From: Malachius bipustulatus
Lineage: Eukaryota > Arthropoda > Insecta > Coleoptera > Melyridae
Assembly: GCA_910589415.1 (NCBI GenBank)
Contig: OU342631.1
Span: forward strand, 57,812,598-57,876,597
Reading direction: 5' to 3'
DNA length: 64,000 nt
Position 1 is the stretch's first letter, and each line of letters starts with the position of its first letter. Positions 43,590 through 54,917 of this stretch are shown in pieces. Both the position numbers and the translations under genes were made by a program. The notes beneath the pieces are model-generated. The model was not told the DNA's origin and did no database searches. It saw nothing but the letters and a program-made list of their open reading frames with translations.

Positions 43590-44560
43590 TCTCTAAGCAA
43601 GGTAAGCTGCAGCATCTTGGAAACTATTGGTTCTAGAGCCTCAAAGTTAAAATTTTTCAAACATATAAGTGACTACGAAAAATTCAATTAAAATATTTTC
43701 AAGATGGTCGCAATTCGGGAAATACCGGAAGCAACCTACTTCGTTATTTTAACGGGGACACCCTAAATATTAGTATATTTTTGAATAGCCTGAGAAAAAC
43801 GAATACAGATTGTTTTTACCGTTGGAATTTAGATTGAATAGCTTCAATTATAAAAACAAGCGAAAATAGCAATTTTCAAGTTCCAAAACATTATACAACG
43901 AAAACGGTTCAAGATATTAGAAACCGGCTTACATGTCCATATCTTAATGTTTCATGTTGTATCCAATTATATGGTTTATATTTTTATACAGGGGGATGAA
44001 AATTATCATCTTTTTCATCACGCCGTATAAAAATTTAAAACATACCGGGTGATTCATGAGTGACCTTACATAGACCAATGGTGATAAGCGGACTTCAAGG
44101 CGGGTCGAAAACCACAAAAGAAATTTTTTTGTGTGATTGGTTAAGAAGTTACAGGGTGTTTTATGTCTCAGGTACAAAACTTTGATAGGCGATATTTCTG
44201 AAACGGCTGGAGATATTTTGTAGAAATTTACTAGGAATGGTGCATCCCGGAAATACAGGATGTTTTAAATTTTTATACGGCGTGATGAAAAAGATGATAA
44301 TTTTCATCCCCCTGTATAAAAATATAAACCATATAATAGGATACAACATGAAACATTAAGATATGGACATGTAAGTCGTTTTCTAATATCTTGAGTCGTT
44401 TTTAATATGAAACAGCTTTGAAAAACAAAAATCGCGATTTTCGTTTGTAACTCATAAAAAACTCATAAACTACACAATTTAAACTTCAACTGTGAAAACC
44501 ACTTGTATTCTTTTTTCAGACTATTTAAAAATATAATAATAGTACAAGGTGTCTTGTTCT
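43590..44560. repeat. family A arms facing each other around a MITE
   Basis: Plus-sense family A (43,590-43,945) and minus-sense family A (44,370-44,560) flank an inner palindrome (about 43,970-44,350). The inner arms are 'atacagggggatgaaaatta' and 'atcacgccgtataaaaattt' with complements. Pairing continues without a break from outer to inner arms ('tcttaatgtttcatgttgta'). Confidence 0.75.
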
Positions 44561-44671
44561 TTTTAGAGCAAAATTTAATGTTTGATATCAATTATTACCA
44601 AAGAAAAATAAGTATGATCTGTGAAGCAAAAGAAAGTTCTCATGCACTATCCATCTAAAGAATTCGTAAAA

Positions 44672-44762
44672 ATCGGAGCGGGTGGTAAGTTAGCGGGTTA
44701 CAACTGCAGACTACTAATCCGTTGACGCTAATCCGCCTGGGTTCAAACCCCAGTCTCGCCTT
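44672..44762 (+). other. tRNA-like sequence with good T-arm
   Basis: A perfect T-arm (CTGGG TTCAAAC CCCAG) is followed by TCTCGCC. Upstream are 'gggtggtaagttagcggg' (D-arm-like) and an anticodon-like loop CTACTAA. The acceptor stem does not pair properly (GGAGCGG against TCTCGCC). Probably a tRNA-derived relic. Confidence 0.35.
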
Positions 44763-44782
44763 GGTTGTTGTGTTCGTCTATA

Positions 44783-45719
44783 CAGGGTGTTCTACAAGCT
44801 CTATGACAAACTTTGACAGATGGTAGGTTGCTTGATTTTAAACATATTTTTTTTAATAAACATGGGTCCGATTCGTTTTTGTTTAGAAGTTACAAGCATT
44901 TAACCTTTATTAACAATCAACAATAAAAATTTAAATTAAATGACAATCACAAAACTTAAGACTATAAAAATTGTTCGAAATGTCCACCCTCAGCTTGAAT
45001 GCAAGCCTCACATCGACGAACTAAAGATTCGGTCACTCGAAGAATGAGATTTGGATCTCATTTGGGGTGGCATTTTCAACAATAATTTATTACCTGTGCA
45101 TGTTCTAAATGATCGTTTAAATGCAGATCTTTATAGACATTTCTTAGAACACGACCTTTTAGAGTTTATTGATGACGTGCAACTCAATATTATTCAATAT
45201 ATGTGGTATCAGCATGACGGTGCACCACCACATAGAGGAAGACAAGTTGCTGCTTGGCTAAATGAACATTTCCCGAATAAATGGATGGGTCAAGGAGGTC
45301 CAATATCATGGCCACCTCGTTCTCCCGATTCCTCTGGATTTTTATTTATGGGGACACATGAAGCAGCTGATTTACCATGTTGAAATCGCTACCCATCAGC
45401 AGTTACTTGAAAGAATTCAAGATGCAGCTAACCAAATAAGAAATGATCCAAATCTCATTCTTCGAGTGACCGAATCTTTAGTTCGTCGATGTGAGGCTTG
45501 CATTCAAGCTGAGGGTGGACATTTCGAACAATTTTTATAGTCTTAAGTTTTATGATTATCATTTAATTTAAATTTTTATTGTTGATTGTTAATAAAGGTT
45601 AAATGCTTGTAACTTCTAAACAAAAACGAATCGGACCCATGTTTATTAAAAAAAATATGTTTAAAATCAAGCAACCTACCATCTGTCAAAGTTTGTCATA
45701 GAGCTTGTAGAACACCCTG
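44783..45719 (+). mobile_element. mariner derivative with about 275-bp inverted ends
   Basis: TA-flanked, ends CAGGGTGTTCTACAAGCTCT and complement. The right arm (45,445-45,719) includes the last codons of the transposase. The left arm (44,783-45,057) is its inverted copy, so the 5' half of the original transposon (promoter, N-terminal DNA-binding region, first catalytic Asp) has been replaced. Confidence 0.85.
45058..45540 (+). pseudogene. mariner-type transposase, C-terminal part, one frameshift
   Basis: The first frame covers WGGIFNNNLLP, YQHDGAPPHRGRQVAAWL and ISWPPRSPD. A one-base loss near 45,333 then moves the frame, which continues PLDFYLWGHMKQL and ends AEGGHFEQFL. The second catalytic Asp (in HDGAPPH) and the third (in PLDF) are visible about 40 residues apart, wider than the 34 of classical mariner. 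The N-terminal half is gone, so it is inactive. Confidence 0.8.
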
Positions 45720-45749
45720 TATACCTATTTAATCCTACAGAGTGGTCAG

Positions 45750-46145
45750 TAAGGGATATGGAGCGTCCATATCTCAGGAACTATTGGTCTTAGAGCCACA
45801 TAATATAAAATATCCAGACTTGAGTGACCAAGAGAAAGTCACTGAAATTATTTTCGAGATGGTCGCACTACCGGAAATACCAGAAGTGGACACCAAGATC
45901 GTTATTTCAAGGACGATAAATTTTTATCGTTATTTCAAGGGGAACATTCAGTTTATTATTGTATTTTCAAATTATCCGAAAAAATCAAATCCAGGTGGTT
46001 TTTATCAATGGAGCTTAACTTGAGTAGGTAGTTTATGAGTTATGAACAAGTGAAAATCGCAGTTTTTTATTTTCAAAACAGTATACATCGGAAACGGCTC
46101 AAAATATGGGAAAACGGTTTACATGTCCCTATCTTAACTTTTCAT
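45750..46145 (+). repeat. family A repeat, plus-sense
   Basis: Ordered words 'tatctcaggaactattgg', 'gagatggtcgca', 'aaataccagaagt', 'caggtggtttttatcaatgg' and 'ggtttacatgtccctatctt' match 43,590-43,945. Stands alone here without an opposing arm. Confidence 0.7.
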
Positions 46146-46179
46146 GCAGTATATTATTGGTAGGTACTTCAAATTTCTA

Positions 46180-48116
46180 TACAGGGTGGAGAAAATCATC
46201 ACATTTTTGATCGATCACTCTGTATACAAATTTCAAGTACATAAATATAAGTAATAAGAAATTATATTATTATTTTGGTATTGGTTTACGGGACTGATTA
46301 GTCCCTTGATCACATTTAATTAATAATAAAATATAATAAAAATTATAAAATAAAATATAAAATATTTTTGAATTGTTGGGAGTAAGGTTACCTTTTATTA
46401 TTTTTTATTATTATTTTTATTTATTTTTTAATAAATATTATATATTGTTGTATTGGTGTGTGTGTGTGGAAGAGGATTTGTTTTGATATTATGGTTTGAT
46501 ATATTTGAAATATTTGAGAATTGAGAAAAAATTCCTTATGATGTTACAAGATTACCATTTGGTGCTGTAAAAAGTTACTAACTATCACAAACAGTTGATA
46601 TTTCTCCACACAACAGATTTCAACAGGTATAAAGAGAATTTTCTATTCTATACTTAGATAATGTAATCAATTTGTGTGGTGTTATAACCTTGGGAGTGAC
46701 CATGACCTATACCCTAACTCTGCCTGAATGTAGTTCTCGAAGTTCAATTCAACCATCTTCGCCAGCTCTTCATAAAGAAAATTACAATGTAAAAAAATAC
46801 ATGGATTTAAAACCGTTAGTTCACAAAACAATAACACCTTTAGCGAATATAAAAATTAATACTCAGAAATTCTCAGATATGAAAGCACTTCCTGATATAT
46901 TACGGCTTGTTTCAGTTACTAAACCTATGACAATAATTAATTATGTTTGTTTATTTTGTTTACCTATTTGAGTAATTATTTTTTGTTAGGTTGTTTTATA
47001 ATGAAGTTTTTCATATATTTTATAATAGATAAATTTTTAGTATTTTGCCTTTATTTATTCTAATAGGTGTAGTATACTCAGTTTACTTACCTACTTTATT
47101 AAAATCAACTAAAAGCACATAAAATGATGCTTTCTGAAATTTTTGAACCAATAATCAATAATATTTTCAAGAATAACATTTCGTAAATGAATATTCTATC
47201 CAGTTTTAATTGCCTCAGAAAAATTTATAAATTATTGGTCTCGCCAATTCTTATAATAACACACCTATCGAATAATTCGGAACTGAACATATTACATAAT
47301 ATAAGTACCTTATATGCATGTATTTCCCAAAATAATATCGAAATAATTCACCCACGATACCGGGTAGATAATAAGGCAATTGATATTCTATTTCTAAAAT
47401 CGCTCCAAGAATATATTTGGCTATAATTACTTGAGGAAGTGTTCGCAAGCATGTTGCTTAGCAACAAATCGATCCTGTCATGCAATGGTTTGTTTCCAAA
47501 CGAACGTTCTTTGGACGAAGTGATAATAATTTGTACAAGACTAAAAGCCCGGTTGTACAAATATAGCTCTGACAAATTGTTTGATAATCTCTGTTCAAAT
47601 GTGACATTTTGTTACATTTGTTTGGGTTGCACAAACTGAATCAAGTGCATTTCAATAGCTTGTCAGCTAATCACTGTTCAAATGGATTTACAATGTCACA
47701 GCATATCAAGAAATTAGAACAAACTCACCTTTTTTATACTCCAGCTGCAATGTTTTGTCTGTTACCTCAAAATCTTCTAAATCAATAATTTAAAAATTAA
47801 ATGAATCAAACAATAATGAAAAATAAAATTTAAAAAATAATAATTAAAAAAAAAACAAGCAAGAAGGAGAAACAGTGAAATAAGTGTTGTTATTTAGTGT
47901 TTATTTAATTACCTATACACCGTTCACTTTATTATAATAGAATGGGGTTATGGTGTAGGGTGATAGAAATCACTGGGTATAAATTGCGCTGTCAATCATT
48001 GGCTGGAGCTTGGTTATGTCTCTTTTTTATGAGGTTGAAGTGTTATAACAACGAACAGGACATAGTTGCCAGATGAATTTTTGATATTTTTTGTCTTCTT
48101 CTTATTATGTTTAAAT
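46180..48116. other. no gene recognised
   Basis: Several frames of 65-100 codons on both strands (46,672-46,971; 47,187-47,639) show no domain, compositional or splicing support. AT-rich and otherwise featureless. Confidence 0.45.
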
Positions 48117-48981
48117 TGTTACGGGTCTCAGAATTATAAAATCACCACTAAAGTCTGCAAATGTTTTTATTCTCCAACACAAGCACAACTTTTAAACTTA
48201 TAACCTCTAAATCTATATAATCAATAAACAGCTGCTGTCCTCTTGTCTCCACTCTCAGATGTTACACCACTTTTCTATACTTCACAATCCACCATTCACT
48301 ATACTATACATACATATATGGAGGGTGTTCCAGCTCATTCGAAGCGGTCTCTGTAGGCCAAACGATGGACTTTAAAAAAAAAGTTGCAAATTCAAGTACA
48401 GGATCACAATGACCATAATTTAAAATTATTTTGGACTATACAGAGTGTCCCGTATGACAGTATGACATATTAAAGTTATGATATATGATATATATTTTTT
48501 TTATAAATCCATTGTTTGGCCTACAGAGACCGCTTCGAATGAGCTGGTACACCCTGTATAACACTACTGGCTACTACTAAACTGTCTTCCTTACGATACT
48601 TCAGCTTTCACTTTCACGTCCAAGTTACTACTACTGGTAGAACGCCGACAGCTCCGCTTCTATATCTCTGGCCGTGGATTCTGAAAATGTCAGGTAGTTC
48701 GCGAAACCACTCTGGTATTTAATGGAACGCACACTGTCAGTCAATGTGTTATTCCTGACATGCGACTGGATTTGTGGCGAAAGTGTCAGTTCCCCGAATG
48801 GGCTAAAGTCATAAAAAAAATGTAAACAAACAATTAATGTGAAACTAAAATTTTTAAGAAACAAACTGAATTTTTCGAGAGTGTAATGTAATGTAATTGG
48901 AATGTAATGTAAACAAGCAAGTGGTGGACTAGAATGTTAAAGAAGCAACTACTAGAATTTTTCCAGAGCTGTCTCATTATA
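48117..48981 (-). mobile_element. gypsy copy 3: 3' LTR, split by a MITE
   Basis: Read on the minus strand it starts TATAATGAGACAGC after a GGGGGCAG purine tract and ends GACCCGTAACA, like the complete element's CCGTAACA. AATAAA lies near the end (gagaataaaaac). Removing the MITE inside leaves about 630 bp, close to the 672 bp of the complete relative. Confidence 0.75.
48321..48556. mobile_element. 236-bp MITE inside the LTR
   Basis: Arms 'tccagctcattcgaagcggt' with its complement and 'ctctgtaggccaaacgatgga' on both sides, with CAGGGTG-type ends (left end mutated to GAGGGTG) and TA target. Inserted after the gypsy element, so younger. Confidence 0.85.
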
Positions 48982-48989
48982 CTGCCCCC

Positions 48990-49870
48990 TTCTATTTTCG
49001 AGCGTCTCGCTCGAACGAACTTATTCGCTGTCTCCACAGTAGGGTGCCAGACGATGCAGGTGGACTACCTTCATCTTGCACTTGGGGGCTCCGCTCCTCT
49101 GTATCCTATACACCACGTCGTTTATCCTTTTGATGATGGTGTAACTTGGGCGACAAAGTCTTTTTCCTAGTTGGAATATAAAACCATACCTTGTCTCCTT
49201 CTGTGAAGCCGCCGGAGTTTACCTTCAAGTCGTACCTCGCCTACATTCGATCGCTGGCCAACTTGATCTTTCTCCTGACCAGGGAATGCACTTCCGCCAT
49301 GGAGTTTCTCAATTGGTCGACATAGCTTGTGATCTCGGATGGTGGACTGCTTGATGAACCGTACACCAAGTCACAGGGTAGCCGAATCTCCTTGCCGAAT
49401 ACAACCTTGGCCGGTGTCTGCCCCGTAGTCTCATGGATGACTGCCCTGTTCAACATTAGCAACAAAGACAGGTACTGGTCCCAGTCTCTCTGATTGTTGC
49501 TCACCACCTCCGACAGATGCTCCTCTATTGTTCGATTAAATCGCTCCACCATACCGTCATACTGTGGATGGAGAGGTGTAGTCCTTATCTTGTTTATCCA
49601 GAGCAGTTATCACATTTCAGCGAAAACTTGGGATTCAAAGTTTCCTCCTTGATCGGAATGCAACTCTAAAGGTACGCCAAATCTGCTAATTAAATTATCC
49701 ACCAAGACTCTGGCAACTGTAGCAGATTCTTGGTTCGGTATGGCGTATGCTTCACACCACTTGCTGAAATAATCCATGGCAACCAGGAGAAAGCGGTTGC
49801 CGCTGTTTTTTTCTGCTTGGGCCCTTGCTTGCAGCACATTTCTCGCACTTACGGCACCAGGTTTCGACAT
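48990..49870 (-). pseudogene. gypsy copy 3: integrase core and C-terminus
   Basis: Minus-strand frames give NRFLLVAMDYFSKWCEAYAI, HSDQGGNFES, then after a damaged stretch MVERFNRTIEEHL, QTPAKVVFGKEI, and the tail region near 49,080-49,180 (DVVYRIQ, frame-shifted). The last two catalytic residues can be followed. The first catalytic Asp segment is damaged or missing between the zinc region and NRFLL. Confidence 0.7.
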
Positions 49871-50215
49871 CGTGCTTGCAGTTCACCCAGTAGAACCTCT
49901 TTAGAACTTTCGCTAGTGTCTTGTTCACTCCGAAGTGAGCTCCTGATGTACCGCCATCTTCGATAATCTTCGGAACTTTGCTCCTTGGAACCACTATCTG
50001 CATGATGATCTTCTTTCCGTCGGTACTCTCCCAGGCTCTCTTCAGCAGACCATTTTCGATTTGCAGGGACTCCCATTGTCACTAAGGAGCTTTAAATTCT
50101 GGGATACGTAAAGTAACCTCTGCCCAAGTTGGTCTCGGTCCATTCTCTTCTTTTCATTTTAAAATGTCTCTCATGTCTTCGTCTTTTTCTTGCTCTTTCC
50201 TGCATGTTCTGATCA
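49752..50215 (-). pseudogene. gypsy copy 3: integrase zinc region and linker
   Basis: Frames give CRKEQEKDEDM (linker), SKVPKI, GAHFGVNKTLAK and WCRKCEKCAASKG, i.e. the HHCC zinc module that precedes the DDE core. An internal deletion joins this directly to the truncated RNase H at about 50,215. Confidence 0.65.
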
Positions 50216-50713
50216 GGAATTCCTTCCCATACAAATATTTTTTTTTTAATGCTCCACCAATTTGATGACCGACAACAATTCTTTCCTGGTAGTACAGTAG
50301 TTCATCTCGGGCTTCGTCAAGGTCTTGCTATTGTACTCGATGACTCGCTCTTTTTGACCATCTTGAACCTGTGATAGAACAGCACCTATCCCGATGTTAC
50401 TTGCGTCAGTATCAAGTACGTACTTTCCTTCTCTTTGAGGATATGACAGAATCGGACTAGAAATCAAAGCCTTTTTCAGATCTGGGAAAGCGTCTTCGCA
50501 CTTGGCGTCCCAGATGAAGGGCGTGTTCAATTCGGTAAGCTTATGGAGCGAAGCTGCTACATCCGCAAATTTCCTGACAAATCTTCGGTAGTATGTACAA
50601 AGACCGAGGAATCTTCGGGCTTCATGTCTGTCTTTATGAGTCGGCCAATCACGAATCGATGCTAATTTGCTGTCGCTGGTCTGGATTCCTTCGGAAGTTA
50701 CGGCTTGTCTCAA
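50216..50713 (-). pseudogene. gypsy copy 3: RT thumb and RNase H part
   Basis: SEGIQTSDSKLASIRDW, RRFLGLCTYYRRFV, then RNase H start YVLDTDASNIGIGAVL, and ELLSVIKLVEH. The frame then stops in an A/T run and the last third of RNase H (TDH motif onward) is deleted. Confidence 0.75.
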
Positions 50714-51460
50714 AAACTCAACCGTCTTCTTAAATAGGGAACATAATTTTAATGAGATCTTTCTCCAGCTCTCGATGCGTTCGGGTGCTGTTTACGGCAC
50801 TGGTTCGATCAATTTTGGAATACTGCTCTGTGATCTGGGCTCCCACTTATCAAATCCACATTGATCGTATTGAGGGAATCCAGAAAAAATTCGTAAGTCT
50901 GTTATGTTACCGGTTTAACATTCCATACAACTCCAACGATTATCCTAATTTACTAAGGTCTCTCTCACTTACTAGTCTCCATACCAGACGCACGTACAGC
51001 GACATCATGTTCGCCTTCAAAGTACTAAATCCATTATAAAATGTCCTGAGGCACTGCGGTTGTTTACAATCTTTGCTCCCTCCAGACAGCTAAGGCAACT
51101 GCCACTGCTTGAGGTTGGGTTCCATAGGACCAACTATGGAATGCACTCCTCAATTACCAGGATATCGAATTCGGTTAACTCGCTTGACCTGAGATCACAA
51201 ATGCGGAATCTGAGTGCTAGATCTTTCAGGGTGTCCTTGAAGACCTCTCTATACGGATGACAAATCTCATGCTATGTTCATGATATAGTACTAGTTGTTT
51301 TATTTATTTATTTATACTTGTATTTTAGTTTTAGTTTCTGTTTGGTTTAGTTTAGTTTATTTTATTCATATTTGTAAGTGTGCGCTTATATGTAAGATGG
51401 CAAGTCCGTTAATTAAATTGAAATTGAAATTGAAATTCTGGATTCCACTTCAGGTTGGCA
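50714..51460 (+). mobile_element. Jockey-like LINE fragment inserted in copy 3
   Basis: Plus strand, opposite to the gypsy copy. The frame reads VLFTALVRSILEYCSVIWAP and IEGIQKKFVSLLC (C-terminal region of LINE ORF2), with further frame-shifted codons to about 51,260. A T-rich 3' UTR follows and then a (TTGAAA)n-like tail at 51,417-51,438. 5'-truncated. It separates the RT palm (51.5 kb) from the RT thumb (50.7 kb) of the gypsy copy. Confidence 0.7.
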
Positions 51461-51488
51461 GCTCTGAATAAAAATTTCCTGAAGGTTG

Positions 51489-52136
51489 TTAATGATTATG
51501 ATTTTGAAGAGTGGAACCCAAAACCATTACATCTTCCACGTAAACTAGGCATGTTTTCCAGGTCAGCTCTCGGAGAACCATCTCCATCAGCCTTTTAAAG
51601 GTGGCTGGCGCGTTGCAGAGACCAAATGGCATACCCTTAAAATTGTACAGACCCGTGCCAGTAGAAAATGCAGTTTTCTCTATATCGTCTGTGTGCTCTT
51701 CAGGTATAAAGTTGACAACCAGGTTGAGCCAGACAAGGTACATAAAATTAATGTCATCGGTTCTTGGCAGCGGGTAGCTGTTCTTCTTTGTAACATCATT
51801 CAGCTTCCTATAATCGACGCAAAACCTCCTTGTGCCATCCTTCTTGGTTACTAATACGACTGGCGATGACCACGGGCTGTCAATAACTCCATCTTTCAGC
51901 ATTTGGTCCAGCATGGTTGATACCTCTTTTTGTTTCGCAATCGGCAGTCGTCTTGGTGCTTGTCTTATTGGTTGGATGTCGCCTGTATTTATTCTGTGTT
52001 GCACAATGTCCGTTCTGCCTAACTTCATGTTTCCTGTTGCGAAAACGTCTTGGTTCCTCTTCAAAAATTCTTTCGCAAACCTTGTCTCGTCTTCCGACAG
52101 TTCTTGAAAGTCTACCTCAGACAGAACAATCTTCAT
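51489..52136 (-). pseudogene. gypsy copy 3: reverse transcriptase palm
   Basis: RINTGDIQPIRQAPRRLP, FCVDYRKLNDVTKK, GMPFGLCNAPATF are clear, but the catalytic YLDD box reads YVED, so one active-site Asp is changed. The frame is open for 216 codons. The segment between PLPR and the TAF block is altered. Confidence 0.8.
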
Positions 52137-52192
52137 ACTCCTTGTATCTGCCTGCTCCTTGCTCTCGATTTTCTCGCAACAGCTGATCTTCT

Positions 52193-52905
52193 TTACTGGT
52201 ACGCAAATTCCAAGTAAGTAACCTTCTTTGTAACACGTACAGGAATCTCCCGGTCAGTGCTGACTAACGTCTTGGCTATTATCAGGTTTTTATTACTATC
52301 TGGGGATGGCTCGACTAACCCAACGCAGCTTCCAAGATCTACTTCCAGTCTGGCCGGGACGATCTGCTCGCTGAACCCTCGGATGGTGGTCGCGGAACTC
52401 GCAATGAGACTTGTCATTACCTTCTGTGATTTCATGGAGCTCAGTACCAAGTCTTCTTCACCCAATCTCAGGATACCTTGTTTTGGATCAATCCGCAGTC
52501 CATGCTGTTGAATGATGTCTAGTCCTAGAATAAAGTCGTCTTCAATCTCGGCTACCACAACCGTCTGACGCAGTTCCAGGACTCCAAGTTTGATTTAGCC
52601 ATCTGCTTCGCCGATGATATCTGCGATTTCACCTGTCGCTGTCTTCAACTGGACCCGCCTCGATGGATGACGAATTACAGCAGAACAGACGACGTCCTTC
52701 CTTACCAATGAGATCGATGATCCGGTGTCGAGTACCATGGCAACATATTTGCCATTTATCTGCCCTTCAACGGCTAGGTTGACCTGGATCCGCAACTGTA
52801 GCAATGATTCCGGGTTTCGTCTCTTCTAGAAGTCCAACCTCTTTTTCCATAATTCAACTCGCAGAGATATCCATCATCTTATTTAACTTTTGTATCCACC
52901 TAACC
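52193..52905 (-). pseudogene. gypsy copy 3: protease and gag end, truncated
   Basis: VAMVLDTGSSISLV (aspartic protease active site, 52,595-52,804), then DDFILGLDIIQQHG (52,558 down). Upstream, about 52,805-52,905, nucleotide similarity to the gag region of copy 2 ('gttaaataagatgatgg', 'aaagaggttggact') remains and then ends abruptly. The rest of gag and the 5' LTR are missing. Confidence 0.7.
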
Positions 52906-52924
52906 TGAGCAGGTACACAATCCT

Positions 52925-53957
52925 AGCAAGTCTGTCCGAAATCATGGCTATATGGAGACGCCTGAAAGTATATCATCAAGAACGATACCTAGAAGCTTTA
53001 CTGATTCAATACAGGAGTATACATTCCTTGTTCTAAAGGTCAGAGTCTGCGTCTTTTCTGGATTAACTTTCATCCGGTTGGCGATAAACCATTCGGAGGC
53101 CCGTCTTACTCAGTCCTCGACTGCAGAAATCCGCTTGTCTACATCAGTGGTAATATTCAGTAAAGTTGTATCATCCCAATAAAGTACTCACTCGTCATCC
53201 CGAAGGCAAGTCTTAAAGTCTACTGTGTACAAAATAAAAAGGAGAGCGCCAAGGATCGATCCTTGTGGTACTCCTCTGCACACTGTGACAGACGCAGATC
53301 TAGCACCACGTACCTGAATATATTGAGATCAACCATCAAGATATGATACAAGAAGCCTGAGTGGAATACCCCTTACTCCCCAGTATTCGAGCTTGGCCAG
53401 CAGTATGAAATGATATACACAATCGAAAGCACGTGAAAGGTCCAGAACTGATGCCGTTGCAGTCTTGCCCTTCTCAAATGCCTCAACCGTCATTTCCAAT
53501 ACTCTCCTGATAGCTTGCACGGCCGATTGGGAAGCTCTAAACCCACCCATATTGCTCCTCACCGATAACCCCCACAGCATCTAAGGATCCCTGCAGTCTG
53601 CTATTGATGACCATCTCTAGCATTTTCGCAAATATAGGCGTAATGCTAATTGGTCGGTAATTAGACAATAAGTCAGGGTTACCTATCTTGAGAATGGGGG
53701 TCATTCGGCTGACCTTAAAAGCGCTAGGGAAAACCCCATTCACCAAACACTTAAATATACGGTGACACGAGCGGTTGTATAATTACGTCAGCGGTTTCCG
53801 TAATGATCCTGCTGTTACTTTTGTAGCAGTCAAACGAACGTGAACCGCTTGGACGGGCAATGATGTTCAGTAAGTCTGATGTCACTGAATAAAAAATAAA
53901 AACTGGAGTTGATGGGAGTTGACCTTTTAAGAAAATAGTCATAAATAGTGGGTACAA
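52925..53957 (-). pseudogene. LINE reverse transcriptase relic (Jockey/CR1-like)
   Basis: Minus-strand blocks in order: CLVNGVFPSAFK-like region, VSRMTPILKIGNPDLLSNYRP (RT start), FRASQSAVQAI and LDLSRAFDCVYH (first catalytic Asp), then GVPQGSILGALLFILY, a degraded FADD box reading YWDDTTLL, ASEWFIANRMKVNPEKTQ, and VKLLGIVLD. Stops at several places and the change in the FADD box make it inactive. It ends where gypsy copy 3 begins. Confidence 0.75.
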
Positions 53958-54917
53958 GTAGGCAAGCTGTCCACCAACTCATCAGCTACAGAACAACAGT
54001 ATTCACAGACATCATCAGGGAAAAATCAATCAGGAAAATCTCTCCGGTTCGTGCCACGCAACGAATTCACCAGACGCCAACTATCTTTCATTAGGATTAT
54101 TAGAGTTAGAGACAATTTCGTTAGATGAATAATTGATCAATTTCATCACATATCTTTCAAAAAGTTCCATCTTCTTCGTTTTATGTTTCTGATTACCAAT
54201 TGCTTCAAATTACATTCCATCTGGCTACAAGCCTTAATTTTTAACCTCGCTTTTCATATTAATACCTGATGAAGAAACGAAATTGTTTCGAAAGCTAGTA
54301 ATAAAGAAATATAGAGAATTCTAATATTACTTTGACTGCAAACCCAAGATAAAAATTGCTTTCATAAAATAAAAAATCTGCATGTTTCAAGTTTTTTCAG
54401 GATATTTCAGGAAATTCTGGGAATATTGAGGAAAAAAAAGCCAAATTCTCGTCTCAAAACAGCCCAATTTTTTTTTTGTAATTTAACCGACTTCGTATCT
54501 CTTACCGTTTCATGCAGTTTTTTTACCTCAATGAAACAGCCTTCAGCTTGAATGTGTGGGTATATCTTACGTCGAATGAAAATTTTCAGTTTAGAGTGTG
54601 AAAAAATACAGGGTGATCCCGAAATGGCAGACATGGACAGCAACACAGCATCCATTGTGGTTTAGAAAATCTAAGTTCATTTACTTTTTAAGGCTCGCTA
54701 AGAAGATATGACCACTTGTGTGAAAAAAAATCACAACACGGCACTTTTTCAGACAGAAAAATAATGTTTATATCCTATTCCTGATGTTTTTAATTCAGAG
54801 TTGGCTAGGGATAATTTGAATTATGTTCGTACGTACCTCTTTGAATACTGGCCCTGTACTACCTTTCACAAGTCTATGATGGCTGTTTCTAATCAAATTT
54901 GACGTCGATTGTATGTA
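53958..54917. other. no gene; repeat C trace
   Basis: The words 'ttaaccgacttcgtatctct' and 'taccgtttcatg' (about 54,481-54,515) mark a degraded repeat C piece. A short CAGGGTGAT-type end lies at 54,610. A tail-like 'gaagaaacgaaattgtttcg' is at 54,270. No protein family recognised. Confidence 0.4.

Noticed and set aside
46672..46971. 99-codon open frame on the plus strand
   Set aside because: No motif, no splice or signal support, surrounded by equally long chance frames on the other strand.
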